Source of the DNA: Spirochaetota bacterium
GTDB taxonomy: Bacteria; Spirochaetota; Brachyspiria; Brachyspirales; JACRPF01
Assembly: GCA_038043445.1 (NCBI GenBank)
Contig: JBBTBY010000003.1
Span: 1-64,000, forward strand
Direction of reading: 5' to 3'
DNA: 64,000 nt
Below are positions 25,852 to 34,773 of this stretch, piece by piece (positions within the stretch are counted from its first letter, which is position 1; each line of letters opens with the position of its first letter). The position numbers were made by a program, and so were the translations under genes. Below the pieces are notes generated by a model, which saw nothing but the letters and a program-made list of their open reading frames with translations, did no database searches and was not told the DNA's origin.

Positions 25852-27894
25852 TCAGCCGATGACGCGCTTCAACGCCTCGTACGATGTTGTTATCGTCTTC
25901 TGTTCCGCGCGAAGCTCTTTTATGAAGGCGTGGTTGTCGAAGGTGCTTCGCACCGCGGCAAAATCATTCTCGCCGTCGCCGTCGATGCCGTAACCGATGG
26001 CCGAGTATGCGCCGAATTCCTTCGCAGCATCGCGTTCCACCGTGGTCAATATCCGGAGCGATGCATCCTTCCACGCGGCAAGCCGCTCAGCCAATTCCGG
26101 AAGCGGCATTTCAGACGGCGCCTTCCCGTAGCGCGAAGCGAACGCCGCGCAGAGCCAATCCCATTCATCGTTCCGGTAGGAATCGTGTATCGCGCGGAAA
26201 CGCACGAGCATGGCGTCGTAGCATCCGATCGTGCCTTTTTCAACATCGCGGATGAGCGTTTCTATCTTCGCCTGCGGCGCGATAAGCCCGGCTGCATCTA
26301 TCCACGCACCGCCGTTGGGTGTTCGCATCGGCTCAAGCGCCTTTCGTATCCCGCGCGGCGTACGCTGCCCGGCAAGTCGCGTCACAATGCGGTCGCCGAA
26401 ATATTTATCGAGTATGGTCCGGTAATGATCGAGTGCGATACCGATGAGCGAACGCTTCATGAGTATGCCGCCGACCGTGATGAACTCGGCACTAGCCGCC
26501 GCTTTTCCGCTCGCGTCATTCGTTTCGTGTCCGCCGAGGATGGCGAGCGCGCGCAGCACCTTCTGCATCGTGTAGGGGGAAAGTACATCGAAGGTTATGA
26601 GATCGAGCGGTGTTGAGACCGTTCGCCGGTCGCGTGCGGGCCATTTCCTGCCGTCGCGCCGTATCCCTGCCGAAAAGAAATTCTTTCCGGGCAGTATCAT
26701 CGAAACACCGCGCTCTTCGGTGATCGACGAGAACGGCAGCTCCGAGGTATCGAAATTCGAATAATGCCTGCCGATGACGGTAGAAAACGCGCCGATGCGG
26801 CACGGCCAGAGGAGATAGCAGAACGATCCCGTCTTGCACCCGCGTTCGAGCACGCCCTGATGCAAGGGGCCGAGGCGATACTTGTGATTTGACTGATTCG
26901 TACCGCTCCCCGCATTGAAGAACGAATATGCCGCTGCGATGAGAAGCGTGGGGCGATGATGCGTGACCGTATACGGACCGCCGAACACGGAGCACGCCTC
27001 CGAATGGAACGCCTCCGCATTGGCGAAGAACACCGAGTTCTCCGATGAGAACTGACGCCCGATGCGGCATCCCTCGCCTGCGATCGTCCCCGCGATGACG
27101 GCGCCATCTTTGATGGATGCCCCTTTCTGGAAAATGAAATTCTCGGCGATAACGCCGTTGCCGACGACGGTCTTTGCCTCGCGTGACGAATCGACGGTCC
27201 CTTCCTTTATCGACTGAATGCCGTTCACTTCCGCGCATTCGCCGATGGCGACATTGACCACCTTGTTCACATTGATGATGCGGCTCCCGCTCCCGATGGG
27301 GGCCCTGTCCGCCTGTACGCTCTTCGCGTAACTGTCCGCCATTGCGTTGATGCGTTCGATGAGACGCTTCCGTCCGCGATAGAACACGGCGAGATACGCT
27401 ATCTGCGCGCTCGTACGCGCGGTTATCGGCAATTCACGCCCGCCGCCCTCGTTCAGCACCGGCACGCGAGCGGCATTCCCGAACGCTGTTTTTCCGCGGC
27501 ACTCTATCGTACCCGCGTTCTCTATGAGCACATCGTCCCCGATGACGAGATTGGAAAGCCAGCCGCGCACATCGGAAATATAGCATCCATTGCCGATGAC
27601 GACATTATTGAGCTTGGCGCGGTAAAGCCCCGCGGTACGCGGTACGGAATCGTGATAGGAAAGCGTTCCCGAAAGTCTGCCGATCTTCACCGCACCCTGG
27701 AACACAACGGCACGCACGCGTTCCGGGTCGAAACCTTCCGCTACGAGCACGCGGTCCCAATTCTCCGACGTACAACCGTTCTTAAGGAGCGCATCGCGCT
27801 CGGTGTTCGTCAGACGGCGAAAGGCTCCGCCTTCTATCTTTTTCTTTTTTGCTTCACGCGGTGAGGTTTTTTTTCTGGCTCGCCGTTTCGCCAT
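25852..27894 (-). CDS. DUF4954 family left-handed beta-helix protein
   Basis: 680 residues. After a Lys/Arg-rich start, residues about 55-420 show hexapeptide-repeat features of a left-handed beta-helix (VVIGNGCYISDVRG, NLVIGDDVLIENAGTIECRG, AVIAGTIAGEGCRIG), followed by the family-typical GSGTNQSNHKYRLGPLHQG and FCYLLWPCRIGAFSTVIGRHYSN. The C-terminal third is helical. DUF4954 is known mainly from Spirochaetes and Bacteroidetes; some members resemble sugar-nucleotide acyltransferases but no activity is established. The ATG touches the stop of acetate kinase with no gap, so the two are one operon. Confidence 0.85.
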   Translation of the reverse strand: MAKRRARKKTSPREAKKKKIEGGAFRRLTNTERDALLKNGCTSENWDRVLVAEGFDPERVRAVVFQGAVKIGRLSGTLSYHDSVPRTAGLYRAKLNNVVIGNGCYISDVRGWLSNLVIGDDVLIENAGTIECRGKTAFGNAARVPVLNEGGGRELPITARTSAQIAYLAVFYRGRKRLIERINAMADSYAKSVQADRAPIGSGSRIINVNKVVNVAIGECAEVNGIQSIKEGTVDSSREAKTVVGNGVIAENFIFQKGASIKDGAVIAGTIAGEGCRIGRQFSSENSVFFANAEAFHSEACSVFGGPYTVTHHRPTLLIAAAYSFFNAGSGTNQSNHKYRLGPLHQGVLERGCKTGSFCYLLWPCRIGAFSTVIGRHYSNFDTSELPFSSITEERGVSMILPGKNFFSAGIRRDGRKWPARDRRTVSTPLDLITFDVLSPYTMQKVLRALAILGGHETNDASGKAAASAEFITVGGILMKRSLIGIALDHYRTILDKYFGDRIVTRLAGQRTPRGIRKALEPMRTPNGGAWIDAAGLIAPQAKIETLIRDVEKGTIGCYDAMLVRFRAIHDSYRNDEWDWLCAAFASRYGKAPSEMPLPELAERLAAWKDASLRILTTVERDAAKEFGAYSAIGYGIDGDGENDFAAVRSTFDNHAFIKELRAEQKTITTSYEALKRVIG

Positions 27895-29088
27895 TTATTT
27901 CTTCGTCGCTATCGCGTATGTATCGCGGGCGATGGCCCCTTCCTCGTTCGTGGGAACGACCATGAGCTTGATCGCGGACGATGATGCCTGTATCTCGCCT
28001 TCCTTAACGGAAGCCGTGTTCTTCGACGCATCGAGGATAATGCCGAGCTTTTCCATGCCGGAGAATATGCGCTTCCTCATGATAGGGCCGTTCTCGCCGA
28101 TACCGCCGGTAACGATGATGGCGTTTGCACCGTTGAGTACCGCAAGATAGGCGCCGATATATTTCCGGATGCGGTAGGCGAATATCTCGAGCGCGAGCGC
28201 CGCACGCCCCTCGCCCTTCGCCGCCTTTTCCTCAAGGTCGCGCACATCGTTCGAAACCCCGGAAATGCCGAGGAGGCCCGACTTCTTATTGCAGAGTGTG
28301 TCAACATCGTCAAGTGAATAGCCTTTGCGCTCGAGATAGAAAATGATGGCGGGGTCGAAATCGCCGGTGCGTGTGCCCATCACGAGGCCTTCAAGCGGGG
28401 TGAGTCCCATGGTCGTATCCACGCATTTGCCGTTCTTTACCGCCGCCATGGAGCAGCCGTTGCCGAGATGACAGGTGATGGCGTCGAATTGATCGAACGG
28501 TTTCTTGAGGAGTGCTGCCCCTCGTTCGGCGACATAGCGGTGCGAGGTGCCGTGGAAGCCGTAACGGCGCACCTTGAATTTTTCATAAAGCTCGTACGGG
28601 AGCGCGTAGAGATACGCCGTTTCCGGTATCGTCTGATGGAAGGCGGTGTCGAAGCATGCCACCTGGGGCACCGACGGGAGGAATTTCTTCGCCTCGCGTA
28701 TACCCGTGAGGTTCGGCGGATTGTGGAGCGGGGCGAGATCGCAGTATTCCTCAATGACCTTCTCCACGCGCTCGTCGATGAGCATGGATGCGGTGAATCC
28801 CTCGCCCCCGTGGACTACCCGGTGGCCGCAGGCGCCTATCTCGTCCATCGATTTTACCGCACCCTTCGCCGGATCGGTTAACATATGTTCAATGACCGAA
28901 AGACCTTCCGTATGGTCCTTGATCTCGCGGACGAGCTTTATCTCGTCGTTCCCGCGCTTCATCGATGCATCAGACCCCTTCTCCCCGATACGCTGCACCA
29001 TACCCTTGGCAATGACATCGCCCTCAGGCATTGAAAAAAGCTGGAATTTTATCGATGAACTGCCGCAGTTGAACACAAGGACTTTCAT
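27895..29088 (-). CDS. ackA: acetate kinase
   Basis: 397 residues, the normal length. It interconverts acetyl phosphate plus ADP with acetate plus ATP, supplying ATP during fermentation. Signatures are VFNCGSSSIKFQ at the N-terminus, YGFHGTSHRYVA, CHLGNGCSMAAV and MGTRTGDFDPA, with IIVTGGIGENG near the C-terminus. The start at 29088 has GGGAGAG upstream. No phosphotransacetylase gene is present in the window. The DUF4954 gene follows immediately. Confidence 0.96.
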   Translation of the reverse strand: MKVLVFNCGSSSIKFQLFSMPEGDVIAKGMVQRIGEKGSDASMKRGNDEIKLVREIKDHTEGLSVIEHMLTDPAKGAVKSMDEIGACGHRVVHGGEGFTASMLIDERVEKVIEEYCDLAPLHNPPNLTGIREAKKFLPSVPQVACFDTAFHQTIPETAYLYALPYELYEKFKVRRYGFHGTSHRYVAERGAALLKKPFDQFDAITCHLGNGCSMAAVKNGKCVDTTMGLTPLEGLVMGTRTGDFDPAIIFYLERKGYSLDDVDTLCNKKSGLLGISGVSNDVRDLEEKAAKGEGRAALALEIFAYRIRKYIGAYLAVLNGANAIIVTGGIGENGPIMRKRIFSGMEKLGIILDASKNTASVKEGEIQASSSAIKLMVVPTNEEGAIARDTYAIATKK

Positions 29089-29132
29089 AGTGACTCTCCC
29101 GCGGGAGAACATACCACTACTTCATTCGCTTG

Positions 29133-29435
29133 TCAACAGGTTTTATGCCTTTGCTGAAGAGTATCAGTTTTCAGCCGCCGGTCTATATCGTCCGCAGATC
29201 TGAACCGCATCTCTGTTCCCGTATAGTGTTTCCCGACATCGGCGGCATGATTGTCCGTTGCATAGAGGAGCTTACATTCATTCTGCGAATGATACAGTAT
29301 CGAACAGCCGTAATGGTCCTTCACGACAAGGCCGGACATGCCGCGGCGTTTTGCCAGAGCTATCAGCTCCGACACCGTCCTGCAGCCGTCAGAGTTGCTG
29401 CTGTGGCAGTGAAGGTCATAGCGATACTTCATCAT
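29133..29435 (-). pseudogene. internally deleted PHP-domain gene
   Basis: 100 codons. The first half reads YDLHCHSSNSDGCRTVSEL, ALAKRRGMSGLVVKDHYG, the metal-binding N-terminal motifs of a PHP phosphoesterase. The second half, LLYATDNHAADVGKHYTG, TEMRFRSADDIDRRLKTD, instead matches the C-terminal PHP region seen at 40214-40447 (LLPVGSTDDHNGNVG, ARYIETDELLLTTDDVSRYL). The middle of the domain is therefore deleted. Its ATG overlaps the stop of the upstream gene (ATGA). Only some of the metal ligands remain, so activity is doubtful. Confidence 0.55.
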
Positions 29436-29763
29436 TCTTTCTTTTGCTTGCTTGCGCGTCTGTATCTGCATTCGATGTAGAGCAGCGGTACGCCATTGGA
29501 TGCATCGAAGTCTTCGGGCAATCGCAGTGCAACCAGATACTCCCGTATATCGCCCGGCGATTCGCGCATGAATATAAGGTATATGCCGTCCAGTAGCGCA
29601 TGTATGTATAGCGATCATCGTCCCCGGCTATGCTGGGTGGCCCGGAGAGAAGACTTGCCTTGAAGTATAAGCTCGGCGGGATATCGGAATCCGTGAATTC
29701 GCTGTCAGCAATAGCCGATGCATTCTTCAGTGTATGTTCACCAAGTCTTCGGATTTGTATCAT
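29432..29763 (-). pseudogene. unknown small protein gene with apparent 1-nt frameshift
   Basis: The ATG at 29763 has a strong GGAGG site 6 bp upstream and a regulon promoter at 29790-29821. The first frame reads MIQIRRLGEHTLKNASAIAD and continues to DDDRYTYM near 29600. From there another frame looks coding: LLDGIYLIFMRESPGDI, REYLVALRLPEDFDASNG, ending at a TGA at 29432 that overlaps the PHP start. One inserted base would give a protein of about 110 residues. No family is recognised. Confidence 0.5.
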
Positions 29764-29789
29764 CGGGGGCCTCCATCGGTATTAGATAC

Positions 29790-29821
29790 AGTATACCGAT
29801 GGAGTGCGACAATACCTGTCG
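29790..29821 (-). promoter_or_regulatory. regulon promoter site 1
   Basis: On the minus strand the palindrome CGACAG-GTA-TTGTCG (29807-29821), then exactly 11 bp, then TATACT (29790-29795). It is 27 bp ahead of the small gene at 29763. Same geometry as eight other sites in the island. Confidence 0.75.
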
Positions 29822-29887
29822 TCTTGATTCGCTTCGGGATCTCCGAAGATCTGCGTACTTTCCAGTTTCGTGCTGCAGCGAATACAC

Positions 29888-29943
29888 ACACTCACCCCCT
29901 CGGGGCTCCCCCTCTCTCACGGGGAAGTGAGAGAGGGGGAGAG
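29888..29943. repeat. dispersed CTC-rich palindromic repeat, copy 3
   Basis: CACTCACCCC at the left edge, then CCCCCTCTCTCAC facing GTGAGAGAGGGGG. Same family as the copies at 1935 and 2157. No gene is visible in the surrounding 29764-30304 stretch. Confidence 0.8.
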
Positions 29944-30050
29944 CACAATCACTGTAAATAATTTTCTTGGTGTATCTAGTCCCGCTATTCATACATGATG
30001 GGAATGGGACGTCCTCCCGCTCAATGTACACTAGCCGCGAAATGCGCAGA

Positions 30051-30114
30051 TCCCCTTCCCCTCTCTCACATCCCCGTGAGAGAGGGGAAGGGGCCGGGGG
30101 ATGGGGTGAGTGCA
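30051..30114. repeat. dispersed CTC-rich palindromic repeat, copy 4
   Basis: CCCCTTCCCCTCTCTCAC faces GTGAGAGAGGGGAAGGGG, followed by CCGGGGGATGGGGTGAGTG. It is arranged as a mirror image of copy 3, about 110 bp away, as copies 1 and 2 are to each other. Confidence 0.8.
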
Positions 30115-30199
30115 TTGAAGGGGAACAAAATTTATTTTGTAAGAATACAATCGACTTGGATAACCAATTCTATGACTCCATTTAAAATGCAATGAAATA

Positions 30200-30261
30200 T
30201 TTCACGCAGATGTCGCAGATTTTTTATACTCATCTGCGTAATTTGCGAAATCTGCGTGAAA
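30200..30261. repeat. CGCAGAT-type inverted repeat
   Basis: TTTCACGCAGAT and GTCGCAGATTT on the left face CATCTGCGTAATT and AAATCTGCGTGAAA on the right. Elements of this kind are common between genes in environmental genomes. It lies downstream of the AAA+ gene's 3' end. Confidence 0.65.
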
Positions 30262-30304
30262 CTCTTACCACAGACCATTTCGCTCGCCACCAAGTACTGA
30301 GGCG

Positions 30305-32521
30305 TTAGATGAATCCAATGGCGCTGCGCCTATCCAATGGATTATCCTCAAGCTCACAGGCTTCCCTGAAGTCCGCCATGGACACATGCGCACGGCGTTC
30401 GCTCGAAGCGCGGTACGCCGCCGTAATGACGGCGTTCTTGATGCGTCCGCCGGTATACGCATAGGTACGCGCAAGAAGAGCGAAGTCGATATCCGCGGCA
30501 AGCGGCATTGCAGGCGGCACGTTCGCGCGCCATATACGCTCGCGGAGCTTCGCCGTCGGCAGCGGAAAATCGATGCGAAAATTGATGCGCCGCTCGAACG
30601 CACGGTCAATGCTCCCTTTTACATTCGTGGTGAGCACCATGATGCCGTTGAAGCGCTCAAGCTGTTCGAGGAATATGTTCACGAGGTTCGCGTACATACG
30701 CGACACACTGCCGCCGTCCGCGGTCTTCTGTGCAAGCAATGAATCGCATTCATCGAGTATGATGAGTGCATCCGTGCCGTTCATCTTCTCGAACATGCGG
30801 TAGAGGTTCTGTTCCGATTCGCCCACGTAGGGGTTAAGGAGCGAGGGCAGCGAGAATGCTTTCGCCTCTTTCCCGAGATCATCGGCGAGCGCGTACGCGC
30901 AGGCGCTTTTCCCGGTCCCGCTCTCGCCCGAGAAAAGTGCGATGATGCCGTTGCCGCGGGGGAACACTTTATCGAAACCCCATTCCTTCCATATATTGTC
31001 GCGGTTGCGGCAGGAGTCCGCGAGATGCTTTATCTTCTTCCCGGTAGCATCATCAAGAATGATATTCCCGAGGTCGAGCATGCTGTGGCGTTCCACGGAA
31101 TTGCCGAGCACGCGTCGATTAGCGGTCTTCTGCTCCGCTGCAGCACTTTCGAGATCGGCCATAGAAAGCGTCGGGGCAGCGCTGTCGCGGTTAAGCGCGC
31201 GGTATATCGCGGTCAATACGGAGTTTTTGATAAGACCGCCGGTGATGGGATACTTTTCCGCAAGAAGCCGCAGATCGACATCGTCCGCTCTCGGGATGCG
31301 GTCGGATATGTGCACATCCCAGATACGTTCACGTTCCGAGCGAGTGGGTATATCGAAATCGATGGTCATGAGAATACGCCGCCGCATGGCCTCATCGATG
31401 ATGTAGCCGAGATTGGTGGCGAAGATGACGATGCCGTCATAGCGTTCTATCTCGCGGAGCACATCGCTCATATAGCCGTTGCCGGCGCGCCTGTCCGCGA
31501 GAAGGTCCTCGCCCTCATCGAAGAACACAATCGCATTATGCATCTTCGCTTCGGTAAGGAGCATGCGCAGATGATCGGCGAAACCGCGCCTCCCTTCATG
31601 ATTAAGATCATCAATGCTCACGGAGAGCACGCGCCGCCCGAGACGCTGTGCGAGGGCATAGGCGAGCATGGTCTTGCCGGTGCCGCTTTTTCCCTGGAAG
31701 AGGAGCACCGCCGCTGTTCCATAGGATATTATCTCTTCGTATCCGAGCGCCTTCATCTTCGTGAGATAATCCGCATGATTCTCCACAAGCGCAAGGAGAC
31801 GCTCTTTCTTCTCCGCATCGAGTATCACGTTCTCCCAGCGCACCTTGGGCTCAACAAGCCGCGTGAAATTGCTTAATTCCTCGGCCACATCCGTTATGCC
31901 CAGTATCCTGTTCTCAGCCGCCGCGGAAATGATGAGCTCGGGATTGTGATTGCGCATCTTGTTCGAATAGATGATGCTCGAACGTATGAGCGTCGAATTG
32001 CGTGAAAAATACCGCTCAATGGCAAGGCGCTCCTCTATCGTCGCGGAATACCGGAACACGAGCTCTGAAAGGTAGATGTCCGTGCCCTCGAAATTGGATG
32101 CGAACACGGCGAAGAGCATCTCCTGCTCATTATGATCGAGCCCGTATTCGGCGGAGAGCGCCTCAATTCCCGGCACAAAGCCGGATAGTCCTCTACGCAC
32201 CGCCGCCTTCGCTGCAAAAACATCCACCCTCCTCCGCGCTTCCATTGCCGCTTCCGGGTCGCTTTTAAGAAGTCGTACCGTGTTGGCATTCGTTCGGCTA
32301 TCACAATGATCCTCGCCGGAGGGCTTTTCTGCGAGCAAAAGAAGCGTGCGCATGGAGTGGAGCGCCAATCTGTCGTCCAATTCCTCAAGATTCGTCCGAT
32401 ACGGCGCTTCGCTCTCCATTTCCCTGAACGAAAGCTCGAGATTCCTTCTCTGGAGCGCGTTGTCGGCATAGTCATCATCATCGAGCTTTCTTTTCCGTAC
32501 CGGGCGTATCATTTCATTCAT
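30305..32521 (-). CDS. tandem AAA+ ATPase with N-terminal helical region
   Basis: 738 residues with two AAA+ modules. The first has Walker A GKSGTGKT (277-284), Walker B IVFFDEGED (331-339), sensor Asn in FATNLG (370) and paired Arg 380-382. The second has GESGTGKS (532-539), ALIILDECDS (585-594) and TTNVKG with FERR. The first 230 residues are helical and may be a winged-helix adaptor. The closest style is the Cdc48/ClpX-like remodellers. A remodelling or unfolding role is inferred; the target is unknown. The ATG lies about 12 nt after the start point predicted from promoter site 2. Confidence 0.85.
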   Translation of the reverse strand: MNEMIRPVRKRKLDDDDYADNALQRRNLELSFREMESEAPYRTNLEELDDRLALHSMRTLLLLAEKPSGEDHCDSRTNANTVRLLKSDPEAAMEARRRVDVFAAKAAVRRGLSGFVPGIEALSAEYGLDHNEQEMLFAVFASNFEGTDIYLSELVFRYSATIEERLAIERYFSRNSTLIRSSIIYSNKMRNHNPELIISAAAENRILGITDVAEELSNFTRLVEPKVRWENVILDAEKKERLLALVENHADYLTKMKALGYEEIISYGTAAVLLFQGKSGTGKTMLAYALAQRLGRRVLSVSIDDLNHEGRRGFADHLRMLLTEAKMHNAIVFFDEGEDLLADRRAGNGYMSDVLREIERYDGIVIFATNLGYIIDEAMRRRILMTIDFDIPTRSERERIWDVHISDRIPRADDVDLRLLAEKYPITGGLIKNSVLTAIYRALNRDSAAPTLSMADLESAAAEQKTANRRVLGNSVERHSMLDLGNIILDDATGKKIKHLADSCRNRDNIWKEWGFDKVFPRGNGIIALFSGESGTGKSACAYALADDLGKEAKAFSLPSLLNPYVGESEQNLYRMFEKMNGTDALIILDECDSLLAQKTADGGSVSRMYANLVNIFLEQLERFNGIMVLTTNVKGSIDRAFERRINFRIDFPLPTAKLRERIWRANVPPAMPLAADIDFALLARTYAYTGGRIKNAVITAAYRASSERRAHVSMADFREACELEDNPLDRRSAIGFI

Positions 32522-32539
32522 GGTGCAACTCCATGACTA

Positions 32540-32571
32540 AATATACCGCATGAATACGACAGAATTTGTCG
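32540..32571 (-). promoter_or_regulatory. regulon promoter site 2
   Basis: Minus-strand palindrome CGACAA-ATT-CTGTCG (32557-32571), 11-bp spacer, TATATT (32540-32545). Drives the tandem AAA+ gene at 32521. The 280-bp gap behind it is AT-rich and otherwise empty, apart from a short CTTCGACAAGCTCAGGAC repeat near 32780. Confidence 0.75.
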
Positions 32572-32803
32572 CGCGGCGGCGGTGATAAATTCCTGATAAA
32601 CATGTGGCTGCAATTGAATTCGAAAAAGAAAACGTAATTGTAAAATACGTTTCTATCGTATAAGGATTTACTCAATATTAAGATGAAAAGAAAAAACATT
32701 AAGCGCGCCTTAACTTCATACAACAGCCGCTATACGCTCCGCTTCTCACTACCTTTCCCCTCGAAAAGACTTCGTCACGACTTCGACAAGCTCAGGACGG
32801 CGC

Positions 32804-33192
32804 TCAGCCCAAATCGGTAAATTCTTTATCGCCTTTCCCGCACCATGCTGCGACCTCCTCCTGTATTTCATTGAAATAGTTCTCCGCATTCGTACACATG
32901 ATAACCGCCGTGCGTAAATCCTTCGCTTTTTCCGTCAGCCCCCGCGCATCGCATGCCAATGCGAGCATGAGCCGCAATTTACCGGCACATTTGCCGCAGA
33001 TGATCTTTTTTGCGGTATTCGATAATTTTTGAACGCGGCATCGAAGTCCGTATCGGTACTGCCGACGAGGACATGATACACGTCCGAAAGCTGTTTCAGC
33101 GTGACCGTTCTGCTTTTTTTGAGCGGGCAATAAGATATCGTTTTCATCGCATGGACAAAGTCACCGATCGTTCTTTTATCGTTCTGCTTCAT
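32804..33192 (-). CDS. unknown small protein, apparent frameshift at a poly-A run
   Basis: The ATG at 33192 has AAGGAG upstream and follows the AAA+ gene by 9 bp. The first frame reads MKQNDKRTIGDFVHAMKTIS, then LKQLSDVYHVLVGSTDTDFDAAF to RIPQK. After the T6 run on the plus strand (33006-33011) the other frame continues KIICGKCAGKLRLMLALA and ends at 32804 with EFTDLG. Seven instead of six A residues would give one protein of about 129 residues with a CGKC motif. No family recognised. It is the last gene of the three-gene operon from promoter site 3. Confidence 0.55.
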
Positions 33193-33201
33193 CGATACTC
33201 C

Positions 33202-34764
33202 TTACTCGTCCGTCTTGAACCCGAGCATTTTCTGCCTGTTCTGATTGCGCTCTATCTCCTTTAATGCTTTCTTCACATCCTCATCATCGATGCATATCTC
33301 CGCGGACGTCCCTTTCTTAAGCGCATTACGCATGATGCAGGTGGAAAGCTCCACGGCCATGGCCCCCGACATGACGGTATGCTCCGGTATGACGTCATTG
33401 AACGATGCGAACGATGTCCGTAAGCCCGAGAGTTTCTTCGTCACAAGATCGATGATGCACGATCTCCCGAGCTCCCCGAGGAAGATCCTGGCATCTATCC
33501 TCCCGGGCCGCTCTACGACGGCCTTCTCCACGTTATCGATGCGGTTCGTCGTTACCACGACCAGTATGCCGTCATTCTCCTCAAGCCCGTCCAAGTGCGA
33601 CATGATGGTCGGCACGATGTTCTTCCCATCGTCCCCCGATTCCCTGTCCTTCATGAAGAAATCGATGTCCTCGAGAATGATGACAGCCGGTGCGCCCAGC
33701 CGCGCGAGGCGGAATATGCGGTCTATGTCGTCGGAACGGTTCACATCCCCGGCCTTTACCCAGATGACGGTCTCCTGCAGGGTGGTCGCGATTATCTTCG
33801 CTATCATCGTCTTCCCGGTGCCCGGCGGCCCGTAGAGCGCAACCCCGCGCTTGAACGGGAGATTCGCTTTGCGGTACGCATCCTTCATGCCGAAGAATCC
33901 GAATATCTCGGTCATTACCTCCTTTCGTGCGCGCTCCTCAAGGACGATATCGCTCATGGTCACTTTCTCCTTGAGCTTGATGATGCGCTGATCCCCCGTG
34001 AATTTCCCTCCCTTAAGGTCGAGGTCCCCGAACAATGTCTCCTCGAAACAGGAATCGAAGATGTGCTGTACCGTCTCGGCGTCCTTCCTCCGCGCATACA
34101 CGGTGAGGAAATACCGTGTCCTGCCGTCGAAATTCTCCGACTTCGTAATGCCTGCCGCGCACACGATGCCGTCCTTTTCATACACGCGGAAGCTGTTTAT
34201 CTCCGCGTATTTGTAGACCTTCTCGCGCACTTCTATGCGCAGCGACGATGCGGCCTTCTCGGAGTCTTCGGGCGTCTGATATTCGACGATGCCGCGCGGC
34301 GTATATGCAGCGAAAAGTTTATCGAGCACATGCAGCGCAGGCAGAAGGAGATTTTCCGGGAGCGTATAGACCTTCATCTCAAGGGGCTTGTCCAGGAATG
34401 CGATGAGATGCTCAAGCGATATGAACTCGTCAGGGATACGCGTCTTGATGCCCTCATGTATCCTCTCCACATGCGCTCGAAGTTCTTCGTCGGTCATGGT
34501 CTCGGAGCTGAACGACGCGATGTGCCGTCCATCGCGGACATCGTGAAGGCGTTTCTCCGTAAGCGTTACCGTCATGTCGCGCGGGGTGCTGTTGAAATGA
34601 AGCTTCGTCTTAAATCGGAGCGGAACGGATATCCTGCTGCTCAAAAACTGCAGTACCGGCTTTTCCACTTCTTCGATAGCGCATCCCTTCCCGGGGAGGG
34701 ATTTGATCACGTCGAGCAGGGGTATCATGTCGAATGTCGTCAGATAGATGACTTGCTCTCCCAT
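33202..34764 (-). CDS. AAA+ ATPase (Cdc48/FtsH-like module) with unknown N-terminal domain
   Basis: 520 residues. About 270 N-terminal residues match no domain I know. The AAA+ module has Walker A GPPGTGKT (312-319), Walker B VIILEDID (361-368), sensor in VVTTNRID and the arginine-finger segment RPGRID (419-424). The RPGR pattern is typical of the classical AAA subfamily that forms hexameric unfoldases. No protease or membrane segment is fused. It lies between two small unknown genes, with AGGAGG before its ATG, and all three depend on promoter site 3. Confidence 0.85.
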   Translation of the reverse strand: MGEQVIYLTTFDMIPLLDVIKSLPGKGCAIEEVEKPVLQFLSSRISVPLRFKTKLHFNSTPRDMTVTLTEKRLHDVRDGRHIASFSSETMTDEELRAHVERIHEGIKTRIPDEFISLEHLIAFLDKPLEMKVYTLPENLLLPALHVLDKLFAAYTPRGIVEYQTPEDSEKAASSLRIEVREKVYKYAEINSFRVYEKDGIVCAAGITKSENFDGRTRYFLTVYARRKDAETVQHIFDSCFEETLFGDLDLKGGKFTGDQRIIKLKEKVTMSDIVLEERARKEVMTEIFGFFGMKDAYRKANLPFKRGVALYGPPGTGKTMIAKIIATTLQETVIWVKAGDVNRSDDIDRIFRLARLGAPAVIILEDIDFFMKDRESGDDGKNIVPTIMSHLDGLEENDGILVVVTTNRIDNVEKAVVERPGRIDARIFLGELGRSCIIDLVTKKLSGLRTSFASFNDVIPEHTVMSGAMAVELSTCIMRNALKKGTSAEICIDDEDVKKALKEIERNQNRQKMLGFKTDE

Positions 34765-34773
34765 AACAGCCTC

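Noticed and set aside
29738-30115. Minus-strand reading frame of 125 codons across repeat copies 3 and 4
   Set aside because: Most of it is translated palindromic repeat (PLSHFPVREG-type), not protein-like sequence.
30305-34764. AAA+ ATPases as part of a contractile injection system or gas-vesicle locus
   Set aside because: Sheath, tube, baseplate and gas-vesicle genes are all missing nearby; only the ATPases resemble such systems.
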